Source: Abyssibius alkaniclasticus
GTDB lineage: Bacteria > Pseudomonadota > Alphaproteobacteria > Rhodobacterales > Rhodobacteraceae
Length of the DNA stretch: 64,000 bases
Direction of reading: 5' to 3'
NCBI RefSeq assembly: GCF_020447305.1
Contig: NZ_CP095732.1
Coordinates: 2,574,501-2,638,500, forward strand
Shown here: positions 29,421 through 40,404 of the stretch, one piece after another
How positions within the stretch are numbered: the first letter of the stretch is position 1
Layout of the letters: each line of letters opens with the position of its first letter
Notes under the pieces: model-generated
What the model was told of the DNA's origin: nothing
Database searches by the model: none
What the model saw: the letters and a program-made list of their open reading frames with translations, nothing else
Program-made: the position numbers and the translations under genes

Positions 29421-30931
29421 TGGCAATCCTGCCCGGTTTCGAAAGCTTCGCGCGCGGCTATGAGGCCGGGAAAAACCAGCTGGTCTGGACCCGGCTTATC
29501 GCCGATCTCGACACGCCGGTTTCGCTTTTGCTGAAACTTACCCAGGCGCGGCGCGATTCCTTTTTGCTGGAATCGGTCACCGGCGGCGAGGTGCGCGGGC
29601 GCTATTCCATTCTGGGCATGAAGCCCGACCTGATCTGGCGGTGCCGCGACGGTGCCGCCGATATCAACCGCAATGCGCGCTATGACGATGCGGCATTCGT
29701 GGCCGATCATCAGCCGCCCCTTGCGTCGTTGCGCGCGCTGATCGATGAATGCAAGCTCGACCTGCCCGAAGGCCTGCCGCCGATGGCCGCAGGGCTGTTC
29801 GGCTTTCTGGGCTATGACATGATCCGGCTGGTCGAACACCTGCCCAATATCAACCCCGACCCGCTGAACCTGCCCGATTCCATTTTGCAGCGCCCCAGCG
29901 TTGTGGTGGTGGTCGATGGGGTGAAGGGCGAAATCTGCGTTGTTTCGCCGGCCTGGGTTTCCAGCGGCCAGTCGGCCCGTGCCGCCTATGCCCAGGCGGC
30001 TGAACGGGTCAGCGACGCGCTGCGCGACCTGGACCGCCCCGTGCCGACCGAAAGCTTCGATCTGGCGCATATGCAGCCGGGCACGCCGGTGTCAAACACC
30101 AGCCATGACGATTATCTTGCAATGGTTGCCAAGGCCAAAGACTATATCGCGGCAGGCGATATTTTTCAGGTCGTGCCCTCGCAACGCTGGGCGCAGCCCT
30201 TCCCGCTGCCGCCCTTTGCGCTTTACCGCGCGCTGCGGCGCACAAATCCCTCGCCCTATATGTTCTATTTCAACTTTGGCGGCTTTCAGGTGATTGGCGC
30301 AAGCCCCGAAATTCTGGTGCGCGTGGTTGATGGCAAGGTCACAATCCGCCCGATTGCCGGCACCCGCAAACGCGGCATCGACGAGGCCGAGGACCGGGCG
30401 CTGGAGGCTGATTTGCTGGCCGACCCCAAGGAACGCGCCGAGCATCTGATGCTGCTCGATCTCGGGCGCAATGATGTGGGCCGCGTCGCCGAATTCGGCA
30501 CCGTCACCCCAACCGAAAAATTCATCATCGAACGCTATTCGCATGTGATGCATATCGTCTCCAATGTCGAAGGCAGGCTGCGTGCGGGCGAAGATGCGTT
30601 GTCAGCCCTGCTGGCCGGCCTGCCCGCCGGCACGGTCTCTGGTGCGCCGAAGGTGCGCGCGATGGAGATTATCGACGAGCTGGAGCATGAGAAACGCGGC
30701 GTCTATGGCGGTGGTGTCGGTTATTTTTCAGCCGCGGGCAGTATGGATATCTGCATCGCGCTGCGCACGGCGGTTATCAAGGACGAGGTTCTGTATATCC
30801 AGGCCGGTGGCGGCGTGGTCGCCGATAGCGACCCCGAAGCCGAGTTTGAAGAAACCGTCAACAAATCCAAAGCCTTGCGCATGGCCGCCGAGGATGCGGC
30901 GCTGTTTGTCAAACCCTATTCCAGCCAATAG
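29420..30931 (+). CDS. trpE: Anthranilate synthase component I
   Basis: Converts chorismate to anthranilate with ammonia from TrpG, the first step of tryptophan synthesis. The 503-residue protein shows the N-terminal feedback site region (LLESVTGGEVRGRYSILG) and the chorismate-binding motifs IRPIAGTRKRG, LLDLGRNDVGRVAEFG, SHVMHIVSNVEGRL and TVSGAPKVRAMEIIDELE. It overlaps ppiD by 1 nt. No leader peptide or attenuator can fit, so control by a trp leader here is excluded. Confidence 0.97.
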   Translation: MAILPGFESFARGYEAGKNQLVWTRLIADLDTPVSLLLKLTQARRDSFLLESVTGGEVRGRYSILGMKPDLIWRCRDGAADINRNARYDDAAFVADHQPPLASLRALIDECKLDLPEGLPPMAAGLFGFLGYDMIRLVEHLPNINPDPLNLPDSILQRPSVVVVVDGVKGEICVVSPAWVSSGQSARAAYAQAAERVSDALRDLDRPVPTESFDLAHMQPGTPVSNTSHDDYLAMVAKAKDYIAAGDIFQVVPSQRWAQPFPLPPFALYRALRRTNPSPYMFYFNFGGFQVIGASPEILVRVVDGKVTIRPIAGTRKRGIDEAEDRALEADLLADPKERAEHLMLLDLGRNDVGRVAEFGTVTPTEKFIIERYSHVMHIVSNVEGRLRAGEDALSALLAGLPAGTVSGAPKVRAMEIIDELEHEKRGVYGGGVGYFSAAGSMDICIALRTAVIKDEVLYIQAGGGVVADSDPEAEFEETVNKSKALRMAAEDAALFVKPYSSQ

Positions 30932-30932
30932 G

Positions 30933-31820
30933 TCAGGGTTTGCGCATGACGGCCGAAACCGGCGCCAGCACAAGGCCGCGCGGCTTGGGTGCATTGGCCC
31001 ATGACAGCAAGACATCCAGTGTAAGATTGTCCATCTGCACGACAACCACCTGATTGCCGGTTTCGAGCGCATTGCGCGTGGCCGTATCCAGCGCCAGCCG
31101 GGCATCGCTGCTGGACATGGCGGGTGTGACCGAACTGTTGATCGCCATTGCCGGCAGGCCGGCCTCGCCCACCTGCCCCAAAATGCCGCCAAACCCGGTT
31201 TGCCCGACATAGGCCAGCCCGTATTCGCCCAGCAGTGACAGCAGGGTGATATTGGCCGCCGGGTTGCTGCCCGTTGCCTCATCGAACACGCCAACGCTGC
31301 CATTCATCGTGGCAATCGCCTGGCTGATCGCGGGCACCGAATCGCGGATGTCGCGGCGCAAAAGGGTGAGAACCTCAAAGCCATAGGCGCGATAGGCGCC
31401 AATATTCTGGCCCTGTGTGACCGGGTCAATCGCCACGGTCAGCGGCAATCCGGCCAGCGGGGCCAGATCAAAGCCGACAGGCGCGACCAGCACAACCGCC
31501 AGCCCGCGCGAGCCGCTTGGCAGGTTGAAGGGCATGGCATTACGCTCAAACGCCGCAAGCTGGCGCTGCGCGGTTGCAGGCGCCGGTGTTGCAGGTGCCA
31601 CGGGCGCGGCTTGCGGGGTTGCCGCAACCTGTGGTGCTGCGGGTTGCGCAGGCACGGTTGCAGGTTGCGCGGCGGGCGCATTCGCCGCCGCCGCAGGGCT
31701 GCCCGCAGGGTCAGCCGGTTTGAAGATGATGGTCAAGCCTACAAAAACAATCGCACACAACACTAGCCCTTTTACGAGCCCCGTCAAAAATCCGATAATT
31801 CCTTGCACCCGCCACCCCAT
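30933..31820 (-). CDS. Divergent polysaccharide deacetylase-like membrane protein
   Basis: A 295-residue protein. An N-terminal transmembrane helix (about 8-29) is followed by an Ala/Pro linker (about 35-85) and a C-terminal domain resembling the divergent polysaccharide deacetylase (YibQ/DUF610-like) fold (LAVVLVAPVGFDLAPLAGLPLTVAID, GQNIGAYRAYGFEVLTLL). The catalytic His residues of active NodB deacetylases are not obvious, so it may be inactive or act on an unknown envelope glycan. It lies on the opposite strand between trpE and trpG, an arrangement I recall in other Rhodobacterales. Confidence 0.68.
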   Translation of the reverse strand: MGWRVQGIIGFLTGLVKGLVLCAIVFVGLTIIFKPADPAGSPAAAANAPAAQPATVPAQPAAPQVAATPQAAPVAPATPAPATAQRQLAAFERNAMPFNLPSGSRGLAVVLVAPVGFDLAPLAGLPLTVAIDPVTQGQNIGAYRAYGFEVLTLLRRDIRDSVPAISQAIATMNGSVGVFDEATGSNPAANITLLSLLGEYGLAYVGQTGFGGILGQVGEAGLPAMAINSSVTPAMSSSDARLALDTATRNALETGNQVVVVQMDNLTLDVLLSWANAPKPRGLVLAPVSAVMRKP

Positions 31821-31939
31821 GCTGAATAATTAGTTGCGATGCCGCCTGTGCGGCTTTTCAATGCCCCCCAGACGCTTTACACGTTTATAAGGTATTCCCC
31901 GCTGGTGCCAGCCTAATATCGACGATTAATGAGGGCTAA

Positions 31940-32517
<578 letters not shown>

Positions 32518-32521
<4 letters not shown>

Positions 32522-33534
32522 GCGAAAAACTACAGGCCTGTATCGCCAAGGCGATCGACGCGCCGCTGAGCAGCGCCGATGCCGAAGCCGCCTTTGGCGA
32601 GATCATGGAAGGCCGGGCCACACCTTCGCAAATTGGCGGCTTTCTGATGGTGCTGCGCGTGCGCGGCGAAACGGTTGAAGAATATGCCGCCGCCGCTGCC
32701 GCCATGCGCGCGCGCTGCCTGAAAGTTTCGGCCCCCGATGGGGCAATGGATATTGTCGGCACGGGCGGCGATGGCAAAGGCACGCTGAACATTTCCACCG
32801 CCACGGCCTTTGTGGTGGCGGGGGCGGGCGTGCCGGTGGCCAAGCACGGCAACCGCAATCTCAGCTCCAAATCCGGTGCCGCCGATGCGCTGAGCGAGCT
32901 TGGCATCAACATCATGGTCGGCCCCGCCGTGGTTGAGCGTGGCATTCGCGAAGCAGGCATCGGCTTTATGATGGCGCCAAACCACCACCCGGCCATGAAA
33001 CATGTCATGCCCGCCCGGCGCGAGCTTGGCACGCGCACGATTTTCAACATCCTTGGGCCGCTGACCAACCCGGCTGGCGTCAAGCGCCAGCTTACCGGGG
33101 CATTTTCGCCAAAACTGCTGGTGACAATGGCCGAAACCCTGCGCCAGCTTGGTTCGGACAAGGCCTGGCTTGTGCATGGCGCCGATGGCACCGACGAGCT
33201 TTCGATTGCCGGGCCAAGCGCGGTGGCGGCGCTGGAAGCTGGTGCGGTGCGCGAATTCACCATTTCGCCCGATGATGCTGGCCTGAAAACCCACCCGTTC
33301 GAGGCAATTTTGGGCGGCGCGCCTGCCGCCAATGCCCAGGCCCTGCGCGCGCTGCTTGATGGCGCTGCGGGTGCCTATCGCGATGCGGTTTTGCTGAATG
33401 CAGCGGCGGCCCTGCTGGTGGCCGATAAAGTGAGCAGCCTGGCCGATGGTGTTGCACTGGCGCGCAACAGCATCGACAGTGGCGCGGCGCGCAATGCCGT
33501 GGCCACGCTGGCGCGCATCACCAACCAGGGCTGA
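32518..33534 (+). CDS. trpD: Anthranilate phosphoribosyltransferase
   Basis: Joins anthranilate to PRPP, the second tryptophan-specific step. The 338-residue protein has the [15 protein letters not shown] phosphate-binding loop near residue 79, the [21 protein letters not shown] motif and [12 protein letters not shown]. Its ATG overlaps the trpG stop by 4 nt. trpC follows after 66 nt. Confidence 0.97.
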
Positions 33535-33600
33535 TGGCACCGTGCTTTTCATTCTGCCGGCCAAGCGTTAGAACGGGTATAGGGCTGCAAAGGGCATGAC

Positions 33601-34413
33601 ATGACGACAATTCTCGACACAATCAAATCCTACAAGCTGGAGCATATCGCCGCGTGCAAAGCCAAAATCCCACAGGGCGAGGTTGAGCGTGCCGCCCAGG
33701 ATGCCGCCCCCGTGCGCGGTTTTCACGAGGCGCTGCGCCTTGCCTCGACCTCCGGCGGCTACGGGCTGATTGCCGAAATCAAGAAGGCCAGCCCTTCAAA
33801 AGGTTTGATCCGCGCGGATTTCGACCCCGCCAAACTGGCCGAAGCCTATAGCGAGGGTGGCGCGACCTGCCTGTCGGTGCTGACCGATGCGCCCAGCTTT
33901 CAGGGGTCTGATGACTATCTGAAGCAAGCACGCGCCGCCACAACCCTGCCGGTTTTGCGCAAGGATTTCATGTTCGACACCTATCAGGTGGCCGAAGCCC
34001 GCGCGCTTGGGGCCGATTGTATATTGCTGATCCTGTCGGTGCTGAGCGATGCACAGGCCGCCGAGTTGGAAGATGCCGCCCTTGCCTGGGGCATGGATGT
34101 GCTGGTCGAGGTGCATGACCGCAACGAGATTGACCGCGCGCATTTGCTGAAATCCAAGCTTGTCGGCATCAACAACCGCAACCTGCACACGTTTGAAACC
34201 AGCCTCGATGTCACCCGCAGCCTTGCCGCCCACGCCCCGGCCGAGGCGCTGCTCGTGTCGGAATCCGGGCTGGAAACCCGCCACGACCTTGCTGCGATGG
34301 CGCGCTATGGCGTGCGCTGCTACCTGATTGGCGAAAGCCTGATGCGGCAGGAAAATGTGGAAGGCGCGACCCGTGCGCTGCTCTCTGCCCCCTGGTCGCC
34401 CGAGGCCGCATAA
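33601..34413 (+). CDS. trpC: Indole-3-glycerol phosphate synthase
   Basis: Closes the indole ring in tryptophan synthesis; a 270-residue (beta/alpha)8 barrel without the TrpF fusion found in enterics. Signature segments are [38 protein letters not shown] and [11 protein letters not shown]. The stop overlaps the moaC start by 1 nt (TAATG). An ATG directly before the chosen one at 33598 is also possible in another frame but not used. Confidence 0.97.
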   Translation: MTTILDTIKSYKLEHIAACKAKIPQGEVERAAQDAAPVRGFHEALRLASTSGGYGLIAEIKKASPSKGLIRADFDPAKLAEAYSEGGATCLSVLTDAPSFQGSDDYLKQARAATTLPVLRKDFMFDTYQVAEARALGADCILLILSVLSDAQAAELEDAALAWGMDVLVEVHDRNEIDRAHLLKSKLVGINNRNLHTFETSLDVTRSLAAHAPAEALLVSESGLETRHDLAAMARYGVRCYLIGESLMRQENVEGATRALLSAPWSPEAA

Positions 34414-34889
34414 TGCCGAAGCTCACCCATTTCGATGCCAGCGGTGCGGCGCATATGGTCGATGTTTCGGAAAAACCCGCCACCGCGCGGCTGGCCGTGG
34501 CCCGTGGCCGGGTGGATATGACCGCCGAAACACTGGCGCTGGTCATTGCGGGCACTGCGGCCAAGGGCGATGTTTTGGGCATTGCACGGCTGGCCGGCAT
34601 CATGGCGGCCAAGAAAACAGCCGAACTGATTCCGCTTTGCCATCCGCTTGCGCTGAGCAAAGTGTCGCTCGATCTGGTGGCTGACGCGGCAGAGACCTGC
34701 GTGCAGATCGAGGCGCGCGTCAAGACCAGTGGCCAAACGGGTGTTGAGATGGAGGCGCTGACCGCCGTTTCCGTGGCGGCACTTACGGTTTATGACATGC
34801 TGAAGGCCGCCGATAAACACATGCAGATCAACGATATACGCCTCGTTCTTAAAGAGGGCGGAAAATCCGGCAGGTTCGAGGCGCGCTGA
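34413..34889 (+). CDS. moaC: Cyclic pyranopterin monophosphate synthase
   Basis: Acts with MoaA to turn GTP into cyclic pyranopterin phosphate, the first stage of molybdenum cofactor synthesis. The 158-residue protein carries [13 protein letters not shown] and the signature [20 protein letters not shown] (with the catalytic Lys shortly after). It is translationally coupled to trpC and, by TGATG, to moeA. Tryptophan and Moco synthesis genes thus share one transcript. Confidence 0.97.
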   Translation: MPKLTHFDASGAAHMVDVSEKPATARLAVARGRVDMTAETLALVIAGTAAKGDVLGIARLAGIMAAKKTAELIPLCHPLALSKVSLDLVADAAETCVQIEARVKTSGQTGVEMEALTAVSVAALTVYDMLKAADKHMQINDIRLVLKEGGKSGRFEAR

Positions 34890-36070
34890 TGATCTCGGTC
34901 GATGAGGCGCGCGCGCGCATTCTGAACCTCGCCCCTAAGCCCGTGGTTGAAACCATCCCCTTGGCCGAAGCCGCGGGCCGCGTTTTACTGCAACCGCTCA
35001 CCGCAAGCCGCAACCAGCCGCCCTTTGCCGCCTCGGCGATGGATGGCTATGCGGCGCGCAAGGCCGACCTTGCCGATGGCGCCACGCTCACGGTTGTGGG
35101 CGAAGCCGCGGCAGGCTCAGCCTGGCAGGGGCAGATTGGCGCTGGCGAAGCCTTGCGCATTTTCACCGGCGCGCCGCTGCCAGGCGGGGCAGATTGCGTG
35201 ATCATCCAGGAAGATGTGCAGCGTTCGGGCAACACGATCACCCTTGGCCCCGGGCGCGACAGCGCCGACCATATCCGCCCCGCCGGGGCTGATTTTGCCA
35301 AAGGATGGGAATTTGCAGCCCCCCGCCGCCTGAACCCGCAAGACATTGCCCTGCTTGCCGCCATGAACCATGCGCGCCTGCCCGTGGCGCGCAAACCGGT
35401 TGTGGCGCTGCTGCCAACGGGCCGCGAGCTGGTGAATGTGGGCGATGAACCAAGCGATGCGCAAATCATTTCCTCCAACAATCTTGGCCTGAAGGCGCTG
35501 ATCGAGGGCGCTGGCGGGCGCGCGCGGCTGCTGCCGATTGCGCCTGATACACCCGAAGGGCTGCGCGTCTGCCTTGCGCTGTGCGCAGGGGCCGATCTTG
35601 TGGTCACGCTCGGCGGCGCCTCGGTGGGCGACCACGATCTTGTGGCCAGTGTCGGGCAAGAGGCGGGGCTTGCGCTCGACTTTTACAAGATCGCCATGCG
35701 CCCGGGAAAGCCGCTTATGGCCGGGCGGCTGAACGGCATTCCCATGCTGGGCCTTCCGGGCAACCCGGTTTCATCTATGGTATGCGGCTATGTGTTCCTG
35801 CTGCCCCTGCTGCGCGCCATGCTTGGCCTGCCACAGGCCGGGCCGGGGCCGCGCTATCCGCTGGCCGCCCCCCTGCCCGCCAACGGCCCGCGCAGCCATT
35901 TCATGCGCGCCCGGCTGATTGATGGCGCCCTGCACATCCAGAAGCGGCAGGATTCGGCGCTGCTTTCGGTGCTGGCTGAAAGCGATATTCTGGCCATTCA
36001 GCCGGCCAACGGCCCGGCCTTGGCGGTGGGCGACAGGCTTGAAACGCTAAATCTCGCGGCAAATGGTTGA
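34889..36070 (+). CDS. moeA: Molybdopterin molybdenumtransferase
   Basis: Inserts molybdate into adenylylated molybdopterin; 393 residues. Domain marks are SASAMDGYA (near residue 50), FTGAPLPGGADCVI, TGGASVGDHDL-like residues TLGGASVGDHD and LPGNPVSSMVCGY. The C-terminal beta domain is present. It is the last gene of the trpG-trpD-trpC-moaC-moeA run; the lexA promoter and operator start just downstream. Confidence 0.96.
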   Translation: MISVDEARARILNLAPKPVVETIPLAEAAGRVLLQPLTASRNQPPFAASAMDGYAARKADLADGATLTVVGEAAAGSAWQGQIGAGEALRIFTGAPLPGGADCVIIQEDVQRSGNTITLGPGRDSADHIRPAGADFAKGWEFAAPRRLNPQDIALLAAMNHARLPVARKPVVALLPTGRELVNVGDEPSDAQIISSNNLGLKALIEGAGGRARLLPIAPDTPEGLRVCLALCAGADLVVTLGGASVGDHDLVASVGQEAGLALDFYKIAMRPGKPLMAGRLNGIPMLGLPGNPVSSMVCGYVFLLPLLRAMLGLPQAGPGPRYPLAAPLPANGPRSHFMRARLIDGALHIQKRQDSALLSVLAESDILAIQPANGPALAVGDRLETLNLAANG

Positions 36071-36095
36071 CACAAAACAAGAACACTTGTAGAAC
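36067..36095 (+). promoter_or_regulatory. lexA promoter with SOS box
   Basis: The SOS operator GAAC-N7-GAAC, the alphaproteobacterial LexA site, lies at 36081-36095. A TTGACA -35 box at 36067 with a 17-nt spacer places the -10 (TAGAAC) directly on the second GAAC half-site, so LexA binding would block RNA polymerase. This is a textbook autoregulatory arrangement. The -35 overlaps the moeA stop codon. Confidence 0.92.
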
Positions 36096-36121
36096 AAGTC
36101 AGGTTCAACAAGGGGCTGGCC

Positions 36122-36805
36122 ATGTTAACGAAGAAACAACTCGATCTTTTGCAGTTTATCCATAAACGCGTGCAAAAAGACGGTGTCTCGCCCAGTTTCG
36201 ATGAAATGAAAGACGCGCTCGACCTGCGCTCGAAATCCGGCATCCACAGGCTGATCACGGCATTGGAAGAGCGTGGGTTTCTGCGCCGCCTGCCCAACAA
36301 GGCCCGCGCGATTGAAATTATGCGCCTGCCGGATTCGATGGAGCCCGCTGGCTTTCGCCCCTCGGTGATCGAGGGCAGTCGCGCCGCCCCGCCGCCCGAT
36401 GCCCGCCATGTGCAGGCCGATGCGATGGAATTGCCGGTGATGGGCCGCATTGCCGCGGGCACGCCGATCGAGGCGATCCAGCAGGTTTCGCATTCCGTGG
36501 CTGTGCCGGGCGCCATGCTCTCGGCCAGCGGCAACCATTTCGCGCTGGAGGTGAAGGGCGATTCGATGATCGGGGCTGGCATCAACAATGGCGATATCGT
36601 GGTGATCCGCGAACAGGCCACGGCTGATAATGGCGATATTGTCGTTGCCCTTGTCGAAGGGCAGGAAGCCACGCTCAAACGCCTGCGCCGCCGTGGCAGT
36701 GCCATCGCGCTGGAAGCCGCCAACCCCGAATATGAAACCCGCGTCTACCGCGATGATCAGGTGCGCATTCAGGGCCGGCTTGTCGGGCTTATCCGCAACT
36801 ATTAG
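36122..36805 (+). CDS. lexA: SOS repressor LexA
   Basis: Repressor of DNA-damage genes, inactivated by RecA-stimulated self-cleavage. The 227-residue protein has the N-terminal winged-helix ([25 protein letters not shown]), the cleavage site A112-G113 (RIAAGTP) and the Ser/Lys dyad S148 (GDSM) and K186 (ATLKRL). The linker is longer than in E. coli, as is common in this class. The stop overlaps the end of convergent comEC by 4 nt. Confidence 0.97.
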   Translation: MLTKKQLDLLQFIHKRVQKDGVSPSFDEMKDALDLRSKSGIHRLITALEERGFLRRLPNKARAIEIMRLPDSMEPAGFRPSVIEGSRAAPPPDARHVQADAMELPVMGRIAAGTPIEAIQQVSHSVAVPGAMLSASGNHFALEVKGDSMIGAGINNGDIVVIREQATADNGDIVVALVEGQEATLKRLRRRGSAIALEAANPEYETRVYRDDQVRIQGRLVGLIRNY

Positions 36806-38850
36806 CGCTGCCAGTAATGGGTCTGCGCATCGCTCAGTGTGGTAACAATTTCCAGCCCCTCGCCGGTTGGCGTGATTGCCAGCGCACCCATCCGTGCAAA
36901 ATCGTCGGGCGAAACCCAAAGACATGGCCCCATACGCGGTTGCGGCTGCCCGGAAAACACAAACAGGCGCTTTGCGGTGCAGGGCTGCTGTGGTATGTCG
37001 CGGCCCCAATGCAGAATGATCTCCCAACCGTTGTCCAGCACCGCCGCGCTGCCACCCGTGTAAACCTGTAAACCGTCACGCGCAAAAGCAGCATCTTGCG
37101 CCGCGCTGTCGCCGTCATTTTGCAGCCAGCTTTGGGCCGCATAGCTATAGGCGCGGTCCTTGTTCAGCGCGCGCCCCGTTGCCCCCATAACACCCATGAG
37201 CCGACCGTCGCCATCTATCAGCAAAGCCGGCCGTGTCGCTGATGACCAGACGAGCAGCGCGAGCGCGGCCGGAACCAGCCCCGCCAAACGAAGCCAGCCG
37301 CGCAGCAAACACAGGATCAGCCCGCCAAGGCTTATCAGGCCCAGCACCTGCCAGGGGGCTGCAACCACCGGAATGACCGCGCCGGGAAGTGCGGCAACAT
37401 AGCTTGCAACCCCCAATATCCACGCAATGCCCCAGCCCATGACGGCCAGCGCCGCGCCCGACAGGCCAAAGGGTGACAGCAGCAAAGCCACAACGGCTGC
37501 TGGCATGACAACAAGCCCCATCATCGGCACGGCCAGCACATTGGCCAGCAAGCCGAATTGCGATATCGTGTTGAAATTAAAGGCCGAAAACGGAGCCGTT
37601 GCCGCACCACCCACCGCGGATGTCAGCACAACGCCAAGGCTCCAGCCCAGAATGCGCTGCCAGCGCGCGGCACCGGGGGCGAAAACCCAGCGCCCACGCA
37701 AGGCAGAATAGGCGGCAATCAGCCCGGTTGTCGCCGAAAACGACATCTGAAACCCCGCCTCCATCAGGCTTTCGGGCGCAATGATCAGCACGATGAGTGC
37801 TGCCAGCGCAACCGAACGCAAGGTCAGCGCGGGCCGGTCGAGCATGACCGCCACCAGAACCACCGCCGCCATGATGAAAGCGCGCTGCGTGGCCACATTG
37901 GCGCCCGACAGCAGCAGGTAGCCCGCCGCCGCCAGCAACGCGCCAAAAGCGGCGTATTTCTTGATGCTATGGGCCAGCGCCAGCCCCGGCACAAGCGCCA
38001 TGCCGCGCCGCAACAGCATGAAGACAAACCCCGAAAGCAGGCCCATATGCAGCCCGGAAATGGCCAGCAGATGCGCTAGGTTCGACGCGCGCAGATCGTT
38101 CAGCACCGCCGGGTCAATCGCGCTGCGATCGCCGCTGACAATCGCCGCTGCAAAGGCGCCATCAACCCCCGGAATGCCCGCGCGCACCCAATCGGCCAAC
38201 GCCATGCGCTGCGACAAAAGCCAAACCGACAGCCCGTTCTGCGCAGCGCCCGGCCAGGCGGCCAGCACCGGGTTGCGCGAATAGCCAATCGCCCCAAGCT
38301 GGTTGAACCAGGCAAAGCGGCGAAAATCAAACCCGCCCGGCTCTACCGGGGGTTCGGGCGGCGACAAAAATGCTGTTGTGGTGATGCGCGCGCCGGGGCG
38401 CAGAATATCGGGCGCAATCTCGCCCACGGCACTCAGGCGAATGCGCGCCGGCACCGCCGTATCACGCGCGCCGGGCAGTGTGATTTGGTCCAGCACCATG
38501 CGCGGGGCGTTGCTGGCAGAACGATCAAGCCCGATGATACGCCCCTCAACCGGGCCATAATAATTCCACCCCAGCACGGGCGCGGCCACCAGTGCGGCCC
38601 GCAAACTGGCATTGAGGTAACCCAAAATAAACCAAATCAGCCCTAAACCAAGCTGGCGCAGCACGGTGCTGCGCCGCTGCAACGCAAACAGGCAGGCCGC
38701 AATGAACCCGACACCCCAAAGCACCAGAAAAACGCCGGTTGGGGGGCCGTTCAGCCCGAAATACAGCGCAATGCCGCCGCCAAACAGCACCGGTGCCCAT
38801 AAAAACAGGTTGGGCGATTGCGCCTGTAACTCGCCCAGCACCCAGCGCAT
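36802..38850 (-). CDS. comEC: ComEC/Rec2-family DNA uptake channel
   Basis: A 682-residue polytopic membrane protein of the ComEC family, which passes single-stranded DNA into the cytoplasm during natural transformation. An N-terminal DUF4131/OB-fold portion (about 100-200) is followed by the Competence domain with about ten helices ([33 protein letters not shown]). The C-terminal soluble part lacks the HxHxDH metal site of the beta-lactamase-like nuclease domain. The ATG at 38850 is preferred over a GTG two codons upstream because AAGGCAGG then has good spacing. No other com genes are nearby. Confidence 0.9.
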   Translation of the reverse strand: MRWVLGELQAQSPNLFLWAPVLFGGGIALYFGLNGPPTGVFLVLWGVGFIAACLFALQRRSTVLRQLGLGLIWFILGYLNASLRAALVAAPVLGWNYYGPVEGRIIGLDRSASNAPRMVLDQITLPGARDTAVPARIRLSAVGEIAPDILRPGARITTTAFLSPPEPPVEPGGFDFRRFAWFNQLGAIGYSRNPVLAAWPGAAQNGLSVWLLSQRMALADWVRAGIPGVDGAFAAAIVSGDRSAIDPAVLNDLRASNLAHLLAISGLHMGLLSGFVFMLLRRGMALVPGLALAHSIKKYAAFGALLAAAGYLLLSGANVATQRAFIMAAVVLVAVMLDRPALTLRSVALAALIVLIIAPESLMEAGFQMSFSATTGLIAAYSALRGRWVFAPGAARWQRILGWSLGVVLTSAVGGAATAPFSAFNFNTISQFGLLANVLAVPMMGLVVMPAAVVALLLSPFGLSGAALAVMGWGIAWILGVASYVAALPGAVIPVVAAPWQVLGLISLGGLILCLLRGWLRLAGLVPAALALLVWSSATRPALLIDGDGRLMGVMGATGRALNKDRAYSYAAQSWLQNDGDSAAQDAAFARDGLQVYTGGSAAVLDNGWEIILHWGRDIPQQPCTAKRLFVFSGQPQPRMGPCLWVSPDDFARMGALAITPTGEGLEIVTTLSDAQTHYWQR

Positions 38851-38931
38851 CGGCACCTGCCTTGTTCTTGCTTACGCCATACAATAGAAGCGTTAACGAT
38901 AACTTTTCACGGTTTCCAAGAGGTTAACGCC

Positions 38932-40344
38932 ATGTCCGCCACCAAACCCGTCATCACCCGTTTTGCGCCATCGCCAACGGGCTATCTGCATATTGGCGGG
39001 GCGCGCACGGCGCTGTTCAACTGGCTGTTTGCCCGCCATCATGGCGGCACATTCCTGCTGCGGATTGAAGATACCGACCGCGCGCGCTCTACCCCCGAGG
39101 CGACCGAGGCGATTTATGCCGGCCTCCGCTGGCTGGGGCTTGATTGGGATGGCGATGCGGTCAGCCAGTTCGCCCGCATCGCGCGCCATGCCGAAGTTGC
39201 GCGCGATATGCTGGCGCGCGGCACGGCCTATAAATGCTTTGCCACGCAGGGGGAAATCGAGGCTGCTCGCGAAGCGGCGCGCGCGGCCAAGCAGCCGCCG
39301 CTCTTCCATTCCCCCTGGCGCGATGCCGACCCGGCAGACCACCCTGACTTGCCCTTTGTCGTGCGCCTGAAAGCCCCCAAAACCGGTGAAACCGTGGTCA
39401 ATGACCATGTGCAGGGCAGCATTACCTGGAAAAACGAAACGCTCGACGATCTGATCTTGCTGCGCTCCGACGGTGTGCCGACCTATATGCACGCCGTTGT
39501 GGTGGATGACCATGATATGGGCGTGACCCATGTCATTCGCGGCGATGACCACCTGACAAACGCCGCCCGCCAAAGCCTGATCTATCAGGCGGCCGGCTGG
39601 GATGTGCCGGAGTTTGCACATGTGCCGCTTATTCACGGCGAAGACGGCAAGAAACTGTCCAAGCGCCACGGCGCGCTCGGGGTCGAGGAGTATCGCGATA
39701 TGGGCTATTTGCCCGCCGCGATGCGGAATTACCTCATCCGCCTTGGTTGGTCGCATGGCGATGACGAGTTTTTCAGCACCGCGCAGGCCATTGAATGGTT
39801 CAACCTTGATTCTTTGGGCAAATCCCCCGCGCGGTTCGATTTCAAAAAGCTCGAAAACCTGTCGGGCCAGCATATTCGCAGCAGCGACAATACCGATCTG
39901 GCGCGCGAGGTGCTGGCTTTTGTTGCATCGCAAAACCTGCCGCCGCTGAGTGAAAAACAGGAAACACAGCTTTTCGAGACGATGGACCAGCTGAAAGAGC
40001 GCGCGAAAACATTGCCGGAAGTCCTTGAAATGGCGCGATATTTCTTGAAAGAACGACCGCTGGACATGGATCAGCGAGCGCAAGAACTGCTTGATACAGT
40101 ATCCCGTGGTATGCTGAACAGATTGACTTCGCGCTTGCAGCATGTTAGCTGGAGCGCAGATAATCTGGAGATCGAAATCCGCGCTTTTGCCGAAGATGAA
40201 GGGCAAAAGCTGGGCAAGGTCGCCCAACCGCTTCGTGCCGCATTATGCGGGCGTGGCGTGTCTCCAAGCGTGTTTGACATGATGGTCACGCTAGGCCGCG
40301 ACGAGACGATCGCCAGAATTTTGGATGTCGCCCCCACAGGCTGA
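38932..40344 (+). CDS. gltX: Glutamyl-tRNA synthetase
   Basis: Charges tRNA-Glu, and in organisms without GlnRS also tRNA-Gln; 470 residues. The class I motifs are HIGG ([14 protein letters not shown]) and KLSKR ([15 protein letters not shown]). Alphaproteobacteria often carry two GltX copies, and which role this one has cannot be decided here. The last 350 nt are AT-richer than the rest. It is divergent from comEC with an 81-nt gap. Confidence 0.95.
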   Translation: MSATKPVITRFAPSPTGYLHIGGARTALFNWLFARHHGGTFLLRIEDTDRARSTPEATEAIYAGLRWLGLDWDGDAVSQFARIARHAEVARDMLARGTAYKCFATQGEIEAAREAARAAKQPPLFHSPWRDADPADHPDLPFVVRLKAPKTGETVVNDHVQGSITWKNETLDDLILLRSDGVPTYMHAVVVDDHDMGVTHVIRGDDHLTNAARQSLIYQAAGWDVPEFAHVPLIHGEDGKKLSKRHGALGVEEYRDMGYLPAAMRNYLIRLGWSHGDDEFFSTAQAIEWFNLDSLGKSPARFDFKKLENLSGQHIRSSDNTDLAREVLAFVASQNLPPLSEKQETQLFETMDQLKERAKTLPEVLEMARYFLKERPLDMDQRAQELLDTVSRGMLNRLTSRLQHVSWSADNLEIEIRAFAEDEGQKLGKVAQPLRAALCGRGVSPSVFDMMVTLGRDETIARILDVAPTG

Positions 40345-40404
40345 CAGATTCTTGCGCAGCAGCGCCAATCAAGCAGGGCAAATGCCCGATGAATGAGGTT
40401 GAAT

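Noticed and set aside
38857-38931. Possible LexA site between comEC and gltX (GTTCTTGCTTACGCC)
   Set aside because: Only one GAAC/GTTC half-site is present; the second half does not match.
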